From contig JPHH03000006.1 in the NCBI GenBank assembly GCA_000750105.3, positions 62,001-126,000 of the forward strand: a DNA stretch of 64,000 bases. The letters are read 5' to 3'. Numbering within the stretch: the stretch's first letter is position 1; each line of letters starts with the position of its first letter. This stretch comes from Tolypocladium sp. Sup5 PDA-1 (lineage: Eukaryota > Ascomycota > Sordariomycetes > Hypocreales > Ophiocordycipitaceae). The notes beneath the pieces are model-generated. The model saw nothing but the letters and a program-made list of their open reading frames with translations. It ran no database searches and was not told the DNA's origin. Both the position numbers and the translations under genes were made by a program. Shown here one piece after another: positions 41,504 through 53,408 of the stretch.

Positions 41504-44500
41504 CTATCGCTTCTCAACAAGGAGGAAATGCATCGCTGCATAGGCCAAAATGATGAACGAGGCGGCGAAGATGGCGAGGCTCCGAACGTCTGTCCAGAGC
41601 GCGCTGTTGTCGAATCCAAAGGAGCTGAGGATAGCCGCACCCGGGACAGTGATGTCCAGTCCGTACTTCTTGTCGACGAGGGTAAGCTCCACCACCTCGT
41701 TGACAATGAGTGACTCGAAGCCGTAGTGGAAGATGGACAGCGTCTGGAGCCACAACGCACCTGCCGGTGTGGCATCGTGGTTGAGAAGGAATCCAGCAAA
41801 GAGCAGGCTGAACAACATCACCAAGCTCCCTATCAGGTTGGCAACGCCTCCGTCCTTGCAGACGATCCCGATAAAGAGGCAAATGGCCGCGGCGGCCAAG
41901 TTGAACAGCACCAGCACCAACATGAACTTGAAGAAGTGGGTGGAGTCGGGAACCAGGCCCGTCATGGGATAGATGATGGACCCCATGAGAATGGGCGGAA
42001 CGATCCTCAGCGGGATGATGTCGAAGAGAACCTTGGCCGTGAAGTATGTCGCAGGCGCATAATACCCGTTGGCTCGCTCACGGACAAAGAGAAGACGTTC
42101 AGTCGCGAAGACGGTTAGACTTGTAAGCGTGCTGAAGCCAAATAGCGCCAAGAGGAAGAAGAAGAGACCCAGGCGGTTCTGGAAGCCAGGGATATCGTCG
42201 GTGAGCCCATAAAACAGATATCCGGAAAAGACGGCTAGTATGATGGCGATTGCGTAGTGGGTCAGCATGAGCATTGGGTTTCGATACAGGTTCTTCCACG
42301 TCCTTTGGGAAAGAATGAGGAACTGGGTTAGATAGCCAACGCGAGCGTAACCCCTCCCAACAGCACTCGTATAGACGTTGATGTTGGGGCCGTCGGGGTT
42401 ATAACCATTGGAATTCGGGCCGTTGGCGTCTTCAGCAGCAGATATGGCCTGCCGGATCTCGTCGTGCGTGGCGCTGGCGATGTCGGACTGGGCATATGAC
42501 CGCGTCATAAGGTCCAGCTCAGTGCCAGTGAGTGCAGAAGGCGGCAAATCGTGGGGGTCTTCGGGCAGCGGCGATGACAGGGCGTTGGAGGGAGGATTCG
42601 TTTGGAGCCGATAAGTACCAACGTCCTCGGCTCCGGCGTCTGACGACGCTGCGGTATCCGTCGCGTGCTTTCTTCGGGTGAATAGCTCTCGCTCCTGCCG
42701 CACCCTGATGGAATCGCGACGGAGATTCTTGGGTCGTGGAGACATGGATGGTTCAGCACCGCTGTCCTCGCCCGTACTGGCCCCAGAGATGCTGGCTATC
42801 GACTTGACTGCTTTCGTGCTGCTTGGGCCTACGCTGGCCACGTCAGCAGTGACGGTCCCGTCGTCGACGGACATGCTGCTTCCAGCATGCATGGTGAGGT
42901 CAACAAGATAGTCGGCAATGTTGAAACCAGGCGGGCACTCGTAACCTATCGTATCAAAATATGCCTGGCACTGAGCGAAGGGGCCCGAGTAGACGGTTTT
43001 CCCCTGGGCCAGGAGGATGAGCCGGTCAAAGAGCGCCACGATGTTGGAGCGGGGTTGGTGAATGGTGAAGATGACGGTTCTCTTGTAGTTCTTGGCCAGA
43101 GTGACGAGGCATTCGATGACGTTGTAGGCATTGTACGCATCCAATCCGCTCGTGGGCTCATCCAGGAACAGAATGGACGGGCTCGTTACGAGCTCGCAGG
43201 CGATTCCTACTCGTCGCTTCTCGCCGCCGGAGATGCCGCGGCCCTTGCCCTCCTCGGATCCGATGAGTGAGTCCCGAATGTGATTAATGCCCAGCTCCTT
43301 CTCCACCTCGAACACTCTCTGCTCCTTTGCCGCACGGCCCATGTCCCGTGGGAGTCGTAGCAGCGCGCTGTTGAGAATTGTCTCGTGCACGGTGAGTGTG
43401 GGAAGCATGGTATCCTCCTGATCAACAAATCCAACGACGTTTTTGTACTCCGTATCGCTGACCTTTTCGCCGTTGACGTAAAAGTCGCCGCTGACCTGAC
43501 CACGCTTGTTCTTCCGAGCCAGAATGTCCAGGAATGTCGTCTTGCCCGCTCCAGAAGCACCCATGATGGCGGTCACCTCTCCCGGGCGGCAGATTCCTTG
43601 AACCGAGGTGAGAATGTTCTTGCCATTGAGTGAGTATGCGACATTTTCAAAGTACAACGCCGCAGGTTTGTGGTCGTCCATGAGCTTGGTGTTCTCGTCA
43701 TCGGAGTCCTCCAAGCGAATTGCGCCGTACTTCAGTTTGCGCCGTGACAAGAACCACGTCAAGATGATGATGGCAACGACAAAGAGAGCACAACCGGCAA
43801 TCACGCCAGCTATGAGTGGCGTGTTGATTTGCTTCACCGGGCGCTTGTATCCCGGCACCTCAGTCTCATACAGACATTCACCCGCCCGGCAATCCAGGAG
43901 GATGCTGGAGTCACCAATCAAGTCGTGGATTAGCTTGTCCATTTCAGGCTCCGTGAATGCGCAGTTATGAGTTCCGCCATTCTCTTGTGTGCATTCAAAC
44001 CCAGCAGGGCCCTTGATGGCTTGATCGAGGAACTCCGACAGGTCAATCGAGCCATCTTTGCCACAGAGCATGTGGTCTGGAATGCAGCTGCAGCTGATGT
44101 GATCGCACTTGTACGAAGTGCTGTTCTTAGTCTCACCGGACTCCGCCCCGGATTCGCAGTCGGTAAGGTGGCAGTAGAACGACTCGACGGCGTCGACCCA
44201 GACTGAAAGGAGAGTTGTCAGCGCGAGTCCCGGTCTGCCCGTCCACGAGGCATCACGCACATTGGAAATCACAAGTGGCCTCTTCCTTCTTGCAGGTAAA
44301 TGTGACCTCGGGCCGCTGCTCGCCGAGGAGACCGGTGATCTGCTTGTTGGTGACGTTGCAGATTTGGTGGTTGTATTTGACCACCTCGCCGTTTTGGTAG
44401 CAGAAACCGCCGCTGCCCGTCTCCATCAAGGCATTGCAGGCCTTGTTCCCCGTGCAAACATTGCAGTTGATGCCGGTCCAGCCTTCATCGCAGTCACACG

Positions 44501-44974
44501 AACCGCCAGAGCGCATTGGCCTATCGATTCCCCGGCCAAGTGAGCCACATACTGGATTTCGGGCATTCTGGGTCAGCAAAGGGCTCTATGAATATCAAAT
44601 CGCGGCGGCGCTGAGAAGGGGGATATCGGGGCGTGGACATACGCGGCTCGAGACAATCATCGCCTCCGAACCCATCGGGGCAGTCGCATTTCCCGTTGTA
44701 TTCGTTGCAGCCGGCGTACTGCGCGCAGGTATGCGCGGGCAGGAGGCAGTTGAAGCTACGGCAAGCTTAAAATCAGAGAGGCGAGCCCTGCCACGAGGAA
44801 TGAAATTGACGCTCACCATGGAGGGCAGCCGCCGGGGCGATCGTCCATGAGCTCCAGCTGAGCCCGCAGCATGTCGGCGTTGCTGTAGGTTGAGTTGGTA
44901 TAGGCGGCAGCCAGGATGGGGAGGCACGCGGCGACAGCCCCAGTAAGCAGACTCCGACAGCTCGGAGGAGCCAT
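41504..44974 (-). CDS. ADP1: ABC transporter of the ABCG half-transporter group with EGF-like ectodomain (ADP1-like)
   Basis: Exons on the minus strand 44974-44817, 44755-44643, 44551-44261 and 44202-41504 encode 1086 residues. A signal peptide (MAPPSCRSLLTGAVAACLP) leads a cysteine-rich luminal part of about 280 residues with EGF-like segments (GCNEYNGKCDCPDGF and SCDCDEGWTGINC). Next come a transmembrane helix (PLIAGVIAGCALFVVAIII) and an ATP-binding cassette with Walker A GASGAGKTT, signature ISGGEKRR and Walker B ILFLDEPTSGLD. After a Ser/Asp-rich linker, the ABC2-type membrane domain closes with six or so helices. This order matches yeast Adp1, whose substrate is unknown. The three upstream exons were placed by restoring cysteine patterns (CDF-Q-FWVDAVES at the last junction). 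It is divergent from the aminotransferase. Confidence 0.9.
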
Positions 44975-46127
44975 GGCGGTCCGAATGCGAGGGCGACGGC
45001 GTTGTCGCGCAGAGGAGAGGCTGTCAAGGTAGAGGCGATGGCGGTGGCACGTAGGGTGGCATCGAGGACGAGACGAGAGGAGGATCGGGATTAGGTGACG
45101 TCTATCCGTACGTCCACGGTGACCTCTCAGCCGTCGGGGCTGTTGCTGAGCTAATATGTGTGACGCGGGCCGTTTGCTGCAGCTTCAGCTGAACCGAGTT
45201 GGCAGCCAGGGTACCTGCGCGAGCCGCTAGAAGTACACATGGATTGTACTTGCCCATGTCCCCGTTCCCGCCTGTTCCAGCGCTGCGACATAGTATCTCC
45301 CCATGTACCTGCTTAACCGGGGTACCTGAGCCCCCGCATTCGCTGCCCATGCCCACGTGGGGTAAGCTGGCTGTCCTCCAGCATGACCACGCAATGCTCC
45401 CCCTGATCGCCTCAATATTGGATTTAGTGTCACTGTACTTCCATTGCGAAGACTTGAGGTAAGATGCAATTGAGGCGCTGGGCAGCTTCGTGGAGCTTCG
45501 AGGCCACACACATCTGGCACTGCTACGTTGCCCGCTGGGTGGTTCCATGCGCTCGGTAAGGCAAGCAGTAGGGTAGGCCCCTCATGAACCCATGTAGGAG
45601 TTGGATCAATGTCTCGCAGCATGCCCAAAGTAAGTGCCAGAGCACGCTGGAGACGCGGGTGAAAGTGCCACTTTCTCTACCTACCATTGCTGCATGCAAC
45701 AGCCACAAGGCTACGAAGCACACCGATATTATTGGGACGTCCCCGGGCGTCCCAGTGTGCCTGTGGTACCAAGGTCCTTGATAAGCAATTCAAGCCCACA
45801 ACGCACGTCCAAGTAAGTTACAAGTTGTCAAGGCCAGTGGCATCAGCAAGGTTGTAGACAACGTAGATCATCAACAAAGCCTGCCCACGAAGGGTCGAGA
45901 TATGAGTTGCTCTCTCGTCTCCACACCCAATAAGCCAACGCTAGTGTGCCCCGTCGACAGGGCGCGCCCTCATATTCGTCGACATGGCGTGCCTCCCAAA
46001 GGATATAACTTGAGCTGCGCTTGTCGCGGTTGACTGAATCCGAGAATACAATACTCAACTTCAGTTTCAACACTCATCGTCCAGATCACTTTAACCACCT
46101 CCAGCCCAACACACAAAGTTAGCAGCC
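44975..46127. promoter_or_regulatory. divergent intergenic region, ABC transporter / aminotransferase
   Basis: 1153 bases between two divergent starts with no supportable gene. A TATA-like GGATATAAC at about 46000-46008 lies about 125 bases before the aminotransferase ATG. Confidence 0.5.
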
Positions 46128-47418
46128 ATGGTTCGCGTCGAGCCGTTCGAAGTGGAGCGGTGGATGGACAAGTATGAGAACACACCTGACATCCTCAACG
46201 TGGCCGAGACGTGCTGTTCATCCGTTTCTGTCGACGACCTATACGAGCTCTCGGAAGATATCCGAGGCCCGCGACCCCTTCAGACTGCAGCCAAGCTCAC
46301 CTACGGATCCATCCGTGGCTCGTCGGCCCTTAGAGACCGCGTGGCGTCTCTTTGCAATGGCCAGGACTCGGAGCACACAAATCTGACGGCAGAGGACGTC
46401 ATCATCACACAGGGAGCCATAGCCGCCAACTTCCTGGTGCTCTACAGCCTCATCGGACCCGGCGACCATGTCGTCTGCGTGCACCCCACGTATCAGCAGC
46501 TGTACTCGGTTCCCGAGAGCCTTGGAGCTGAGGTTTCCCTCTGGCGGCTACGGGAGGACAAGGGATTTATCCCAGACGTGGGCGAGCTAGACACTCTGGT
46601 CAAGGAAAACACCAAGGTTCGCCGACCTTTTCACCCCGCGATGGGCAATGAAGTGTGCAGCTCCCGCTTCCGCCAGTCCAGTGGCTAACCGCATGGACGG
46701 ACAGATGATCATCATTAACAACCCCAACAACCCCACTGGGGCAGTGATCCCGAAGAGTGTCCTCGTGGACATTGCCGAGTTTGCCCGGAAGAGGAACCTC
46801 ATTCTCCTGTCCGACGAGGTCTATCGGCCGCTGTTCCATGACGGGTTCGAAAACAACCCCGGTGCCCCCCCGTCAGCCGCTGCCTTGGGCTACGAAAAGA
46901 CCATAGTCACCGGCTCCATGTCCAAGGCGTTTTCGTTGGCAGGTATTCGGGTTGGGTGGGTTGTGTCGAGGGACAAGGCCATCGTGAGCGCACTGGCTGC
47001 CGCGCGGGACTACACAACCATCAGCGTGTCCCAGTTGGATGACCAGCTTGCAAGCTATGCCCTGTCGCCCGCGGTCAGAGGGCCGTTGCTGGACCGCAAC
47101 ATCTCGCTGGCGAGACGCAACATCAGCATGCTCGACTCGTTTGTGAAGAGCCATAGCTCGGTCTGCAGATGGGTCCAGCCGGCAGCTGGGACCACGGCCT
47201 TTATCCAGTTCTTGAGCGGCGGTAAGCCGGTGGACGATGTTGCATTCTGCGTGGACGTGCTGGAAAAGACAAAGGTCTTTTTTTGCCCGGGATCGCGCTG
47301 CTTTGGCGAAGGGCAGGAATTTCGGGGCTATGTCAGAGTGGGCTACGTTTGCGAGACGAGCGTCCTCAGCGAAGCGTTGGAGAAGCTCCATACCTACGTG
47401 CAGAAAACCCTTTCGTAG
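46128..47418 (+). CDS. PLP-dependent aminotransferase, class I/II fold
   Basis: Exons 46128-46616 and 46705-47418 encode 400 residues. The fold type I landmarks are LTYGSIRGSSALRDRVA (substrate/helix region), ITQGAIAANFL, the NNPNNPTG motif right after the intron, SDEVYRPLF (Asp and Tyr near the cofactor), and the Schiff-base lysine in TGSMSKAFSLAGIRVGW. The C-terminal GYVRVGYVCE segment carries the conserved Arg that binds the substrate carboxylate. It is most like the capreomycidine synthase/L-tryptophan- or arginine-type group of fungal aminotransferases, but substrate cannot be read from sequence. The intron donor is GTTCGC, weaker than the rest of the window, with a normal CTAAC branch site and CAG acceptor. 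No biosynthetic cluster surrounds it. Confidence 0.85.
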
Positions 47419-48404
47419 GCGTCATGCACATATTGTGTAGCAGTGCTACCTAGGCTGGCAAGGCAGACAGACGAGATGCAATATCACGAAGCTCAAAGAA
47501 GCAGCAGTTGGGGTGAGATATTTTATGAGGTTGGGGGCGCGGGCGCGTGCTGCGGCCTGCAGAGTAGTAAGGTGGAGTTCGCTTATCGGCTGCGCATGCA
47601 CGGAGCTGGAGCTGAAGACGTGCCGTGCTGACGACCTGCGGGACGTGCATCCATGACCACGGCACGTGCAGTTCCGTCAACATTTGTTCCAGTGGTTTCA
47701 GGATGGAGGCCTTTCAGTTCCATCACTGCACCTCAGCTTCATGTCGTACACATGCAACCAGCCTGCCGCTTCCATGGCCACCATCTACCCGTCCAAGCCG
47801 TCTTTGCGGCAGCCCACCTACGGACTGCCAAGCGTCCAGAACGGGTCTAGGCATAGCTGATCGGGAGAACCGGCACTGCGTTGACAAGCGCGGTGCTGCG
47901 CAATGAACTATTGCAGGTGCGGTGGCGCCTCCAGCTTGCTTTGGAGGCACCTCACTCTATGCGTACAGGGCTGTGCAGCGACGAGCCTGGGCCCCTGATG
48001 ACGACGCTCTCCATCATCGTCTTGCAGGGCCTCCTCAGCTGGTGCCCCGTCCCTCCCGAGTCAGTGCTCGAGGACCCAGCTTGCACAGTCCCTGGCCGTC
48101 CGAATTCAGCCTCGATTAATATTAGACTTTGCCTCCATGCCTCCCATGTTGCCTGTTGCATCATAGAAGCCCTCCTCCGGGGTCTGCCGCATACAAATTA
48201 CAATTGGCGGCTGCCGCCTCCCCGTTTCGCTTCGTCCGTTGCTCTGTCGCCCCCTTCATCGTGAACCTCGTTGCGCGACTCACACCCACGGCCCCGCGAC
48301 GAGCTGCTGAACCTCTCGCCCTGCCAGCAGCAGTAGCCTACCTAAGGTACCTTACTCAACGCTGCCGGCACTCCCGACTGCGCGCACCACCCAAATCAGC
48401 CACC
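47419..48404. promoter_or_regulatory. intergenic region upstream of the aspartic protease
   Basis: 986 bases with no supportable gene. An AATTAATATTAG stretch at about 48114-48125 may belong to the protease promoter. Confidence 0.5.
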
Positions 48405-49899
48405 ATGCGTCTGTCTCTGTGCTCCATCTCGACGCTGGCCCTATCGTCCAGTGCCCTTGGCCAGGTGGTCCAATGGGACATTGCGAAGCGCGATGCCCTG
48501 CTGCCCCGGCTGCGCCGCCGCGGCGGCTCGAGCTTCGACAGCGCCATAAATAACGACATACAAAGAGGAGGATACTTCGCGGCCGTCAAGGTTGGAACTC
48601 CCGGCCAGGAGCTGTCCCTGCAGCTCGACACCGGCAGCAGCGATGTCTGGGTCCCGGCCGTAACTGCCGATATATGCCGTAACAAGAGCGCTGGCGGATG
48701 CCCGCTTGGAAGCTGTAAGGCGCCTCGATAGCTACCTAGCGAGGTAACGAGTTACTGACCGAGGGTCCGCAGTTGATTCTTCAAAGTCGAGCACGTTTGA
48801 CGACTTCGGCAAAGGCCTCTTCGACATCTCGTACCAGGACAACAGCTCCTCCAAGGGCGACTACTTTAGCGACCGGTTTCAAATCGGCTCTGCGTCGCTC
48901 GACAACCTGACCATGGGCCTTGGCCTCGAGACGTCGGTCCCCTATGGCCTTATTGGCGTGGGATATGTTAACAACGAGGCATCCATCGGAACCACGCGCG
49001 AGACGTACCCGAACCTGCCCTTGGCTCTAGAGCAGGCGGGCTTAATCAAGACGGTTGCCTACAGCCTATGGCTGAACGACCTGAGCTCCAGCACTGGCAG
49101 CATCTTGTTCGGCGGCATTGATACCGAAAAGTATGTCGGCCAGCTAACGAAGCTCCCCATCCTACGCAACACTCGCATCAACAACTACACCGAGTTTGCC
49201 GTCTCCATGTACTCGCTCGGGGCTGCCAGCTCCAGTGGGAGCGACACCCTGACCTCGTCCGAATTTCCCATCCCAGTTGTGTTGGATTCCGGCACGTCGC
49301 TCAGCTACCTGCCCCAGGATCTGGTGACCCAGGTGTGGCAGGAAGTCGGAGCCGCCTGGGACTCCGATGCTCAGACGGCGGTGATACCATGCTCCTTTGC
49401 GAACCATGCCGGGCACTTCTCATTTGGCTTCACTGGCCCCAAAGGGCCGCGCATCAACGTCACCATGGACGAGCTGATCCTGTCGCTCACAGGCGGCCCC
49501 GCCCCCAAGTTCACTTCGGGTCCGTATCAGGGCAAGACGGTTTGCCAGTTTGGCATCCTGAACCAGACTGAGCCCCCGTACCTTCTGGGCGACACGTTTC
49601 TCCGCTCAGCATACGTCGTCTATGACCTGGTCAATAACGAGATTGGCATTGCCGCGACCGACTTCAACTCGACAAAGTCCAACGTGGTCGCCTTTGCCAG
49701 CGACGGCGCCGCCATCCCGTCCGCAACAGCCGTATCAGACCAAGGCAGCGGCACTCCTCCGCCCCAGGCCACCCAAACCGCACTGAGTGCCTCCAAGGGG
49801 CTCCAGACCGAGAGCGCTGCAGTCATCCAGAGCCCCCTGTCTGTGCCGGGACTGGTCACCATGGGTGCGGCAATGGCCTATCTGCTGATCGGGAGCTGA
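48405..49899 (+). CDS. aspartic endopeptidase of the pepsin family, probably GPI-anchored (yapsin-like)
   Basis: Exons 48405-48714 and 48773-49899 encode 478 residues. A signal peptide (MRLSLCSISTLALSSSALG) is followed by a short propeptide with basic residues (PRLRRRGG), a likely processing site. The two catalytic motifs are LDTGSSDVWV and LDSGTSLSYLP. Between them are several N-glycosylation sequons. The final about 60 residues are Ser/Thr/Pro/Gln-rich, ending in a hydrophobic segment (VTMGAAMAYLLIGS), as in GPI-anchored yapsins and opsB-like fungal proteases. Such enzymes act at the plasma membrane or wall and shed or process surface proteins, usually at basic residues. Length is within the normal range. 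Confidence 0.9.
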
Positions 49900-50511
49900 T
49901 CCGAGAGTCACTGTTCGTGATGCATTGTTATTTGCACAAGTTCGCCGACGGCGTTCCTGGAGCCCGCGGGAGGTGTTTTGGACAAAGATACGGCGCACTG
50001 CTTGGTTACTTGTTCGTGGGACGGTGTAGGAGCGCAAAAGGGTTCTTTTGGGTAAGGGATGGTAGTATACGGCGGGGGCGGCAGAAATTTGATGGATTGA
50101 TGCCTGCATTTCGAAGTACATTATATAAGTAGGTATATAGGCAGTCTAGAGGTCAGTAGATACCCTGAATACTTTGAGATTAAACCGGAAACGATTCTCG
50201 TCCGGCGGTCGAGCTGTGATATGTTGGTGATATGATCATATGATGTATACATCCAGCCGTCGACTTGAGCGGCGTTAATATGAGCCAATAAGAAGGGGCC
50301 TGCGGACGAATTGCTGGGTCTTCCAGTACCTTGCAGGTACCTACGGGTCTGCTAGCGGCGAAAAGTACAAGCGCGACTGCACGTGAGACCGCGACGGACC
50401 CGGGCCGGACCCCGAAAAAAAAGTTTCCGCTCCGGGGACACCTGCGAGTGCGATCTGGTACTCGATTTCAGGCCAAACACGCACCTTGCGCCAACACATC
50501 CAGCACACACG
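49900..50511. other. intergenic region between protease and MEF1
   Basis: 612 bases; A/T-rich in the middle (50100-50300), and the last 100 bases form the MEF1 leader. No gene seen. Confidence 0.6.
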
Positions 50512-53066
50512 ATGAGTGCGCTGGGGGCTGTCCGATGGCTCAACAGCCGTCTGCTGTTGGAGACACCGAGGCTGAGTCTGGGGGCCAGGGAATTCAAGGC
50601 CGCTGCCGCACCCCCCCTGAGCTGCCACTCTGCGCGGGCATTCAGCCAGACCTCGAGGCGTGCTGCGAGCGCCGCACAGGAAGCGTACGATATCCCTCAG
50701 TCAAACTTGTCGCCATGGGAGAGTGGCTAACCGTGTCGTCGCATCAGCCTGAAAAAGGCACAGGATGACGCTGCGAGCTTGACCCCCGAGTATGTCGCGG
50801 CCAACATGGCCCCCGAAGAGGCTGCCAGGCTCTCGAGAGTCCGGAACATTGGCATTGCGGTATGCAGAACCATGCACTGCGCTGCGCTTGCGATCCTAGG
50901 ATATGCCCCTCGCTGACATGACATGGTACAGGCCCATATCGACAGCGGCAAGACGACGGCGACGGAACGAGTCCTGTTCTACACCGGTCGAATAAAGGCG
51001 ATCCACGAGGTCAGGGGTAAAGATGCCGTCGGCGCCAAAATGGACTCCATGGAGCTTGAGCGGGAAAAGGGTATTACGATTCAATCTGCGGCCACGTTTT
51101 GCGACTGGAAAAAGACGGAAAATGGCAAGGAGGAAACCTACCACTTCAACTTGATTGATACGCCTGGTCACATTGACTTCACCATCGAGGTCGAGCGAGC
51201 CCTTCGAGTCCTGGACGGCGCCGTCATGATTCTCTGCGCCGTCAGCGGCGTGCAATCTCAGACAACCACGGTTGACCGCCAGATGAAGCGGTACAACGTC
51301 CCGCGAATCTCCTTCATCAACAAGATGGATCGCATGGGCGCCAATCCCTGGAAGGCCGTGGAACAGATCAACACCAAGCTCAAGATGCCAGCCGCTGCGA
51401 TTCAGATCCCCATCGGAGCCGAAGACGAGTTCGAGGGCGTCGTCGACCTGATCGAGATGAAGGCCATGTACTTTGAGGGCCCTCGCGGAACCAAAGTCCG
51501 AGTTTCGGACCAAATCCCCGGCCCTCTGCAAGAGCTGGCCGCCGAGAAGCGTCAAGTCTTGATCGAAAAGCTGGCAGATGTCGACGACGAGATTGCCGAA
51601 ATCTACCTCGACGAACAGGAGCCTACCAATGCGCAGATCAAGGCTGCTATCCGCCGGGCGACCACTGCTCGCATGTTCTCCCCTGTCCTGATGGGATCTG
51701 CCCTTGCCGACAAGGCGGTCCAGCCCATGCTCGACGCCGTTTGTGACTATCTCCCGAATCCCGCCCAGATTGAAAACATGGCCCTGGACAAGTCCAAGGG
51801 CGAGAAGCCGGTCAAGCTTGTGCCCTACAACTCGCTGCCGTTTGTCGGATTGGCGTTCAAGCTGGAAGAGAACAACTACGGACAACTCACGTATATCCGC
51901 GTCTATCAGGGAACACTCAGCAAGGGAACCTACCTGTACAACTCCAGGACCGACAAGAAGGTCAGAATCCCGCGCATCGTGCGCATGCACTCGAACGAAA
52001 TGGAGGACGTCTCCGAAGTTGGCGCTGGCGAAATCTGCGCCGTCTTTGGTGTCGACTGTGCGTCAGGAGATACCTTCACTGATGGAGGACTGCCTTACAC
52101 CATGTCGTCCATGTACGTCCCCGAAGCCGTCATGTCTCTGTCGATCCAACCGAAGCGCACTGGCGATGCGGACAGCTTCAGCAAGGCTATGAACCGATTC
52201 CAGCGCGAAGATCCCACCTTCCGAGTCCACGTGGACGCCGAGAGTGAGGAGACAATCATCTCGGGCATGGGAGAACTGCACTTGGAGGTCTACGTCGAGC
52301 GCCTGCGGCGAGAGTACAAGACTGAGTGCATCACGGGCCAGCCCCGCGTGGCCTACCGCGAGACGATTTCCCGACGCGCCGACTTTGATTATCTCCTGAA
52401 GCGACAGAGCGGTGGGCCTGGAGACTTTGCCCGGGTTGCCGGCTTCATCGAGCCCAATGACCAGCCCGAGGAGAACCATTATGAGAGTCAGGTTGTGGGC
52501 GGCCACATTCCCGACAAGTTCCTGACGGCTTGCTCCAAGGGATTCGACCTGGTTTGTGAAAAGGGACCCCTGCTTGGCCACCGGGTCATCGGTTCCAAGA
52601 TGATCGTCAACGATGGTGCTACGCATGTCACGGATTCCTCGGATTATGCCTTCAACCTGGCTACGCAGATGGCGTTCCGCAAGGCTTTCCCCGATGCCGG
52701 CGGCCAGGTCCTGGAACCGCTGATGAAGACGACCATCACGGCGCCCAACGAATTCCAAGGCAACATCCTGATGCTCATGAACAAGCGCAACGCGACCATC
52801 CACGACACGGAAATCGGAAGCGAGGACTTTACCCTGATATGCGACTGCAGCCTGAACGCCATGTTCGGATTTAGCTCGCAGTTGCGCGCGGCAACCCAAG
52901 GAAAGGGCGAGTTTAGCATGGAGTTTAGCCACTATGCCCCGGCACCTCCCCATCTGCAGTAAGTTACCCTCCAGACACTCAGTGTCGGCTTATTTCTAAC
53001 AGTGTCTCTAGGAAGGAGTTGGTCGCAAAGTACCAGGCCGAGCTTGAGGCGAAGAGAACCAAGTAG
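50512..53066 (+). CDS. MEF1: mitochondrial elongation factor G1 (MEF1)
   Basis: Exons 50512-50684, 50748-50859, 50932-52958 and 53012-53066 encode 788 residues. The GTPase translocates tRNA-mRNA on the mitochondrial ribosome. The first about 50 residues are a basic presequence (VRWLNSRLLLETPRLSL region). RVRNIGIA joins AHIDSGKTT across intron 2, forming the G1 loop (residues 96-104). Further motifs are REKGITIQSAA (switch I), DTPGHIDF (G3) and NKMDR (G4). Domain IV and the C-terminal EF-G domain follow normally (GELHLEVYVERL, then FGFSSQLRAATQGKGEFSME). The first intron has donor GTACGA and a CTAAC branch site. It was preferred because it gives QEALKKAQDDAASLTPEY, a plausible linker. The last exon supplies only 18 codons. 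Confidence 0.93.
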
Positions 53067-53408
53067 GCAAGTCGCAAGCGTTATGCGGACACAGACGGGG
53101 CGGCTGTGCGCAGAACATGGCGATGACAACCCCTCTCTTGTACGATACGGAGGTTTGACGATTTACACTTTGGGCTGTATCATATTGCGAGGCCGCTGCG
53201 GGTGGCCATTGCTTTCAAGATTTACAGGGGGGCAGATGCTAGACCAAAATCCGGGGCATCACGGCGATAGACTTTCTGGGTTAAGAAGTGAGAGCAAGAT
53301 AGAAAAGGGGAACCTGTATGAACAAAGCAATTCACCGAATTTCTGTGGGATGAGAAGGGTTCAAAAATGAGTGCAGATACACCAAGCATCAAGTCTTGAC
53401 ACAATGAT
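53067..53408. other. convergent intergenic region, MEF1 / LYS12
   Basis: 3' flanks only; no gene seen. Confidence 0.6.

Noticed and set aside
46128..49899. Secondary-metabolite cluster around the aminotransferase
   Set aside because: Neighbours are an ABC half-transporter of the ADP1 type and an aspartic protease; no synthase, oxygenase or pathway regulator is adjacent.
50896..51990. 364-residue minus-strand open frame over MEF1
   Set aside because: Antisense shadow; MEF1 motifs on the plus strand are unambiguous.
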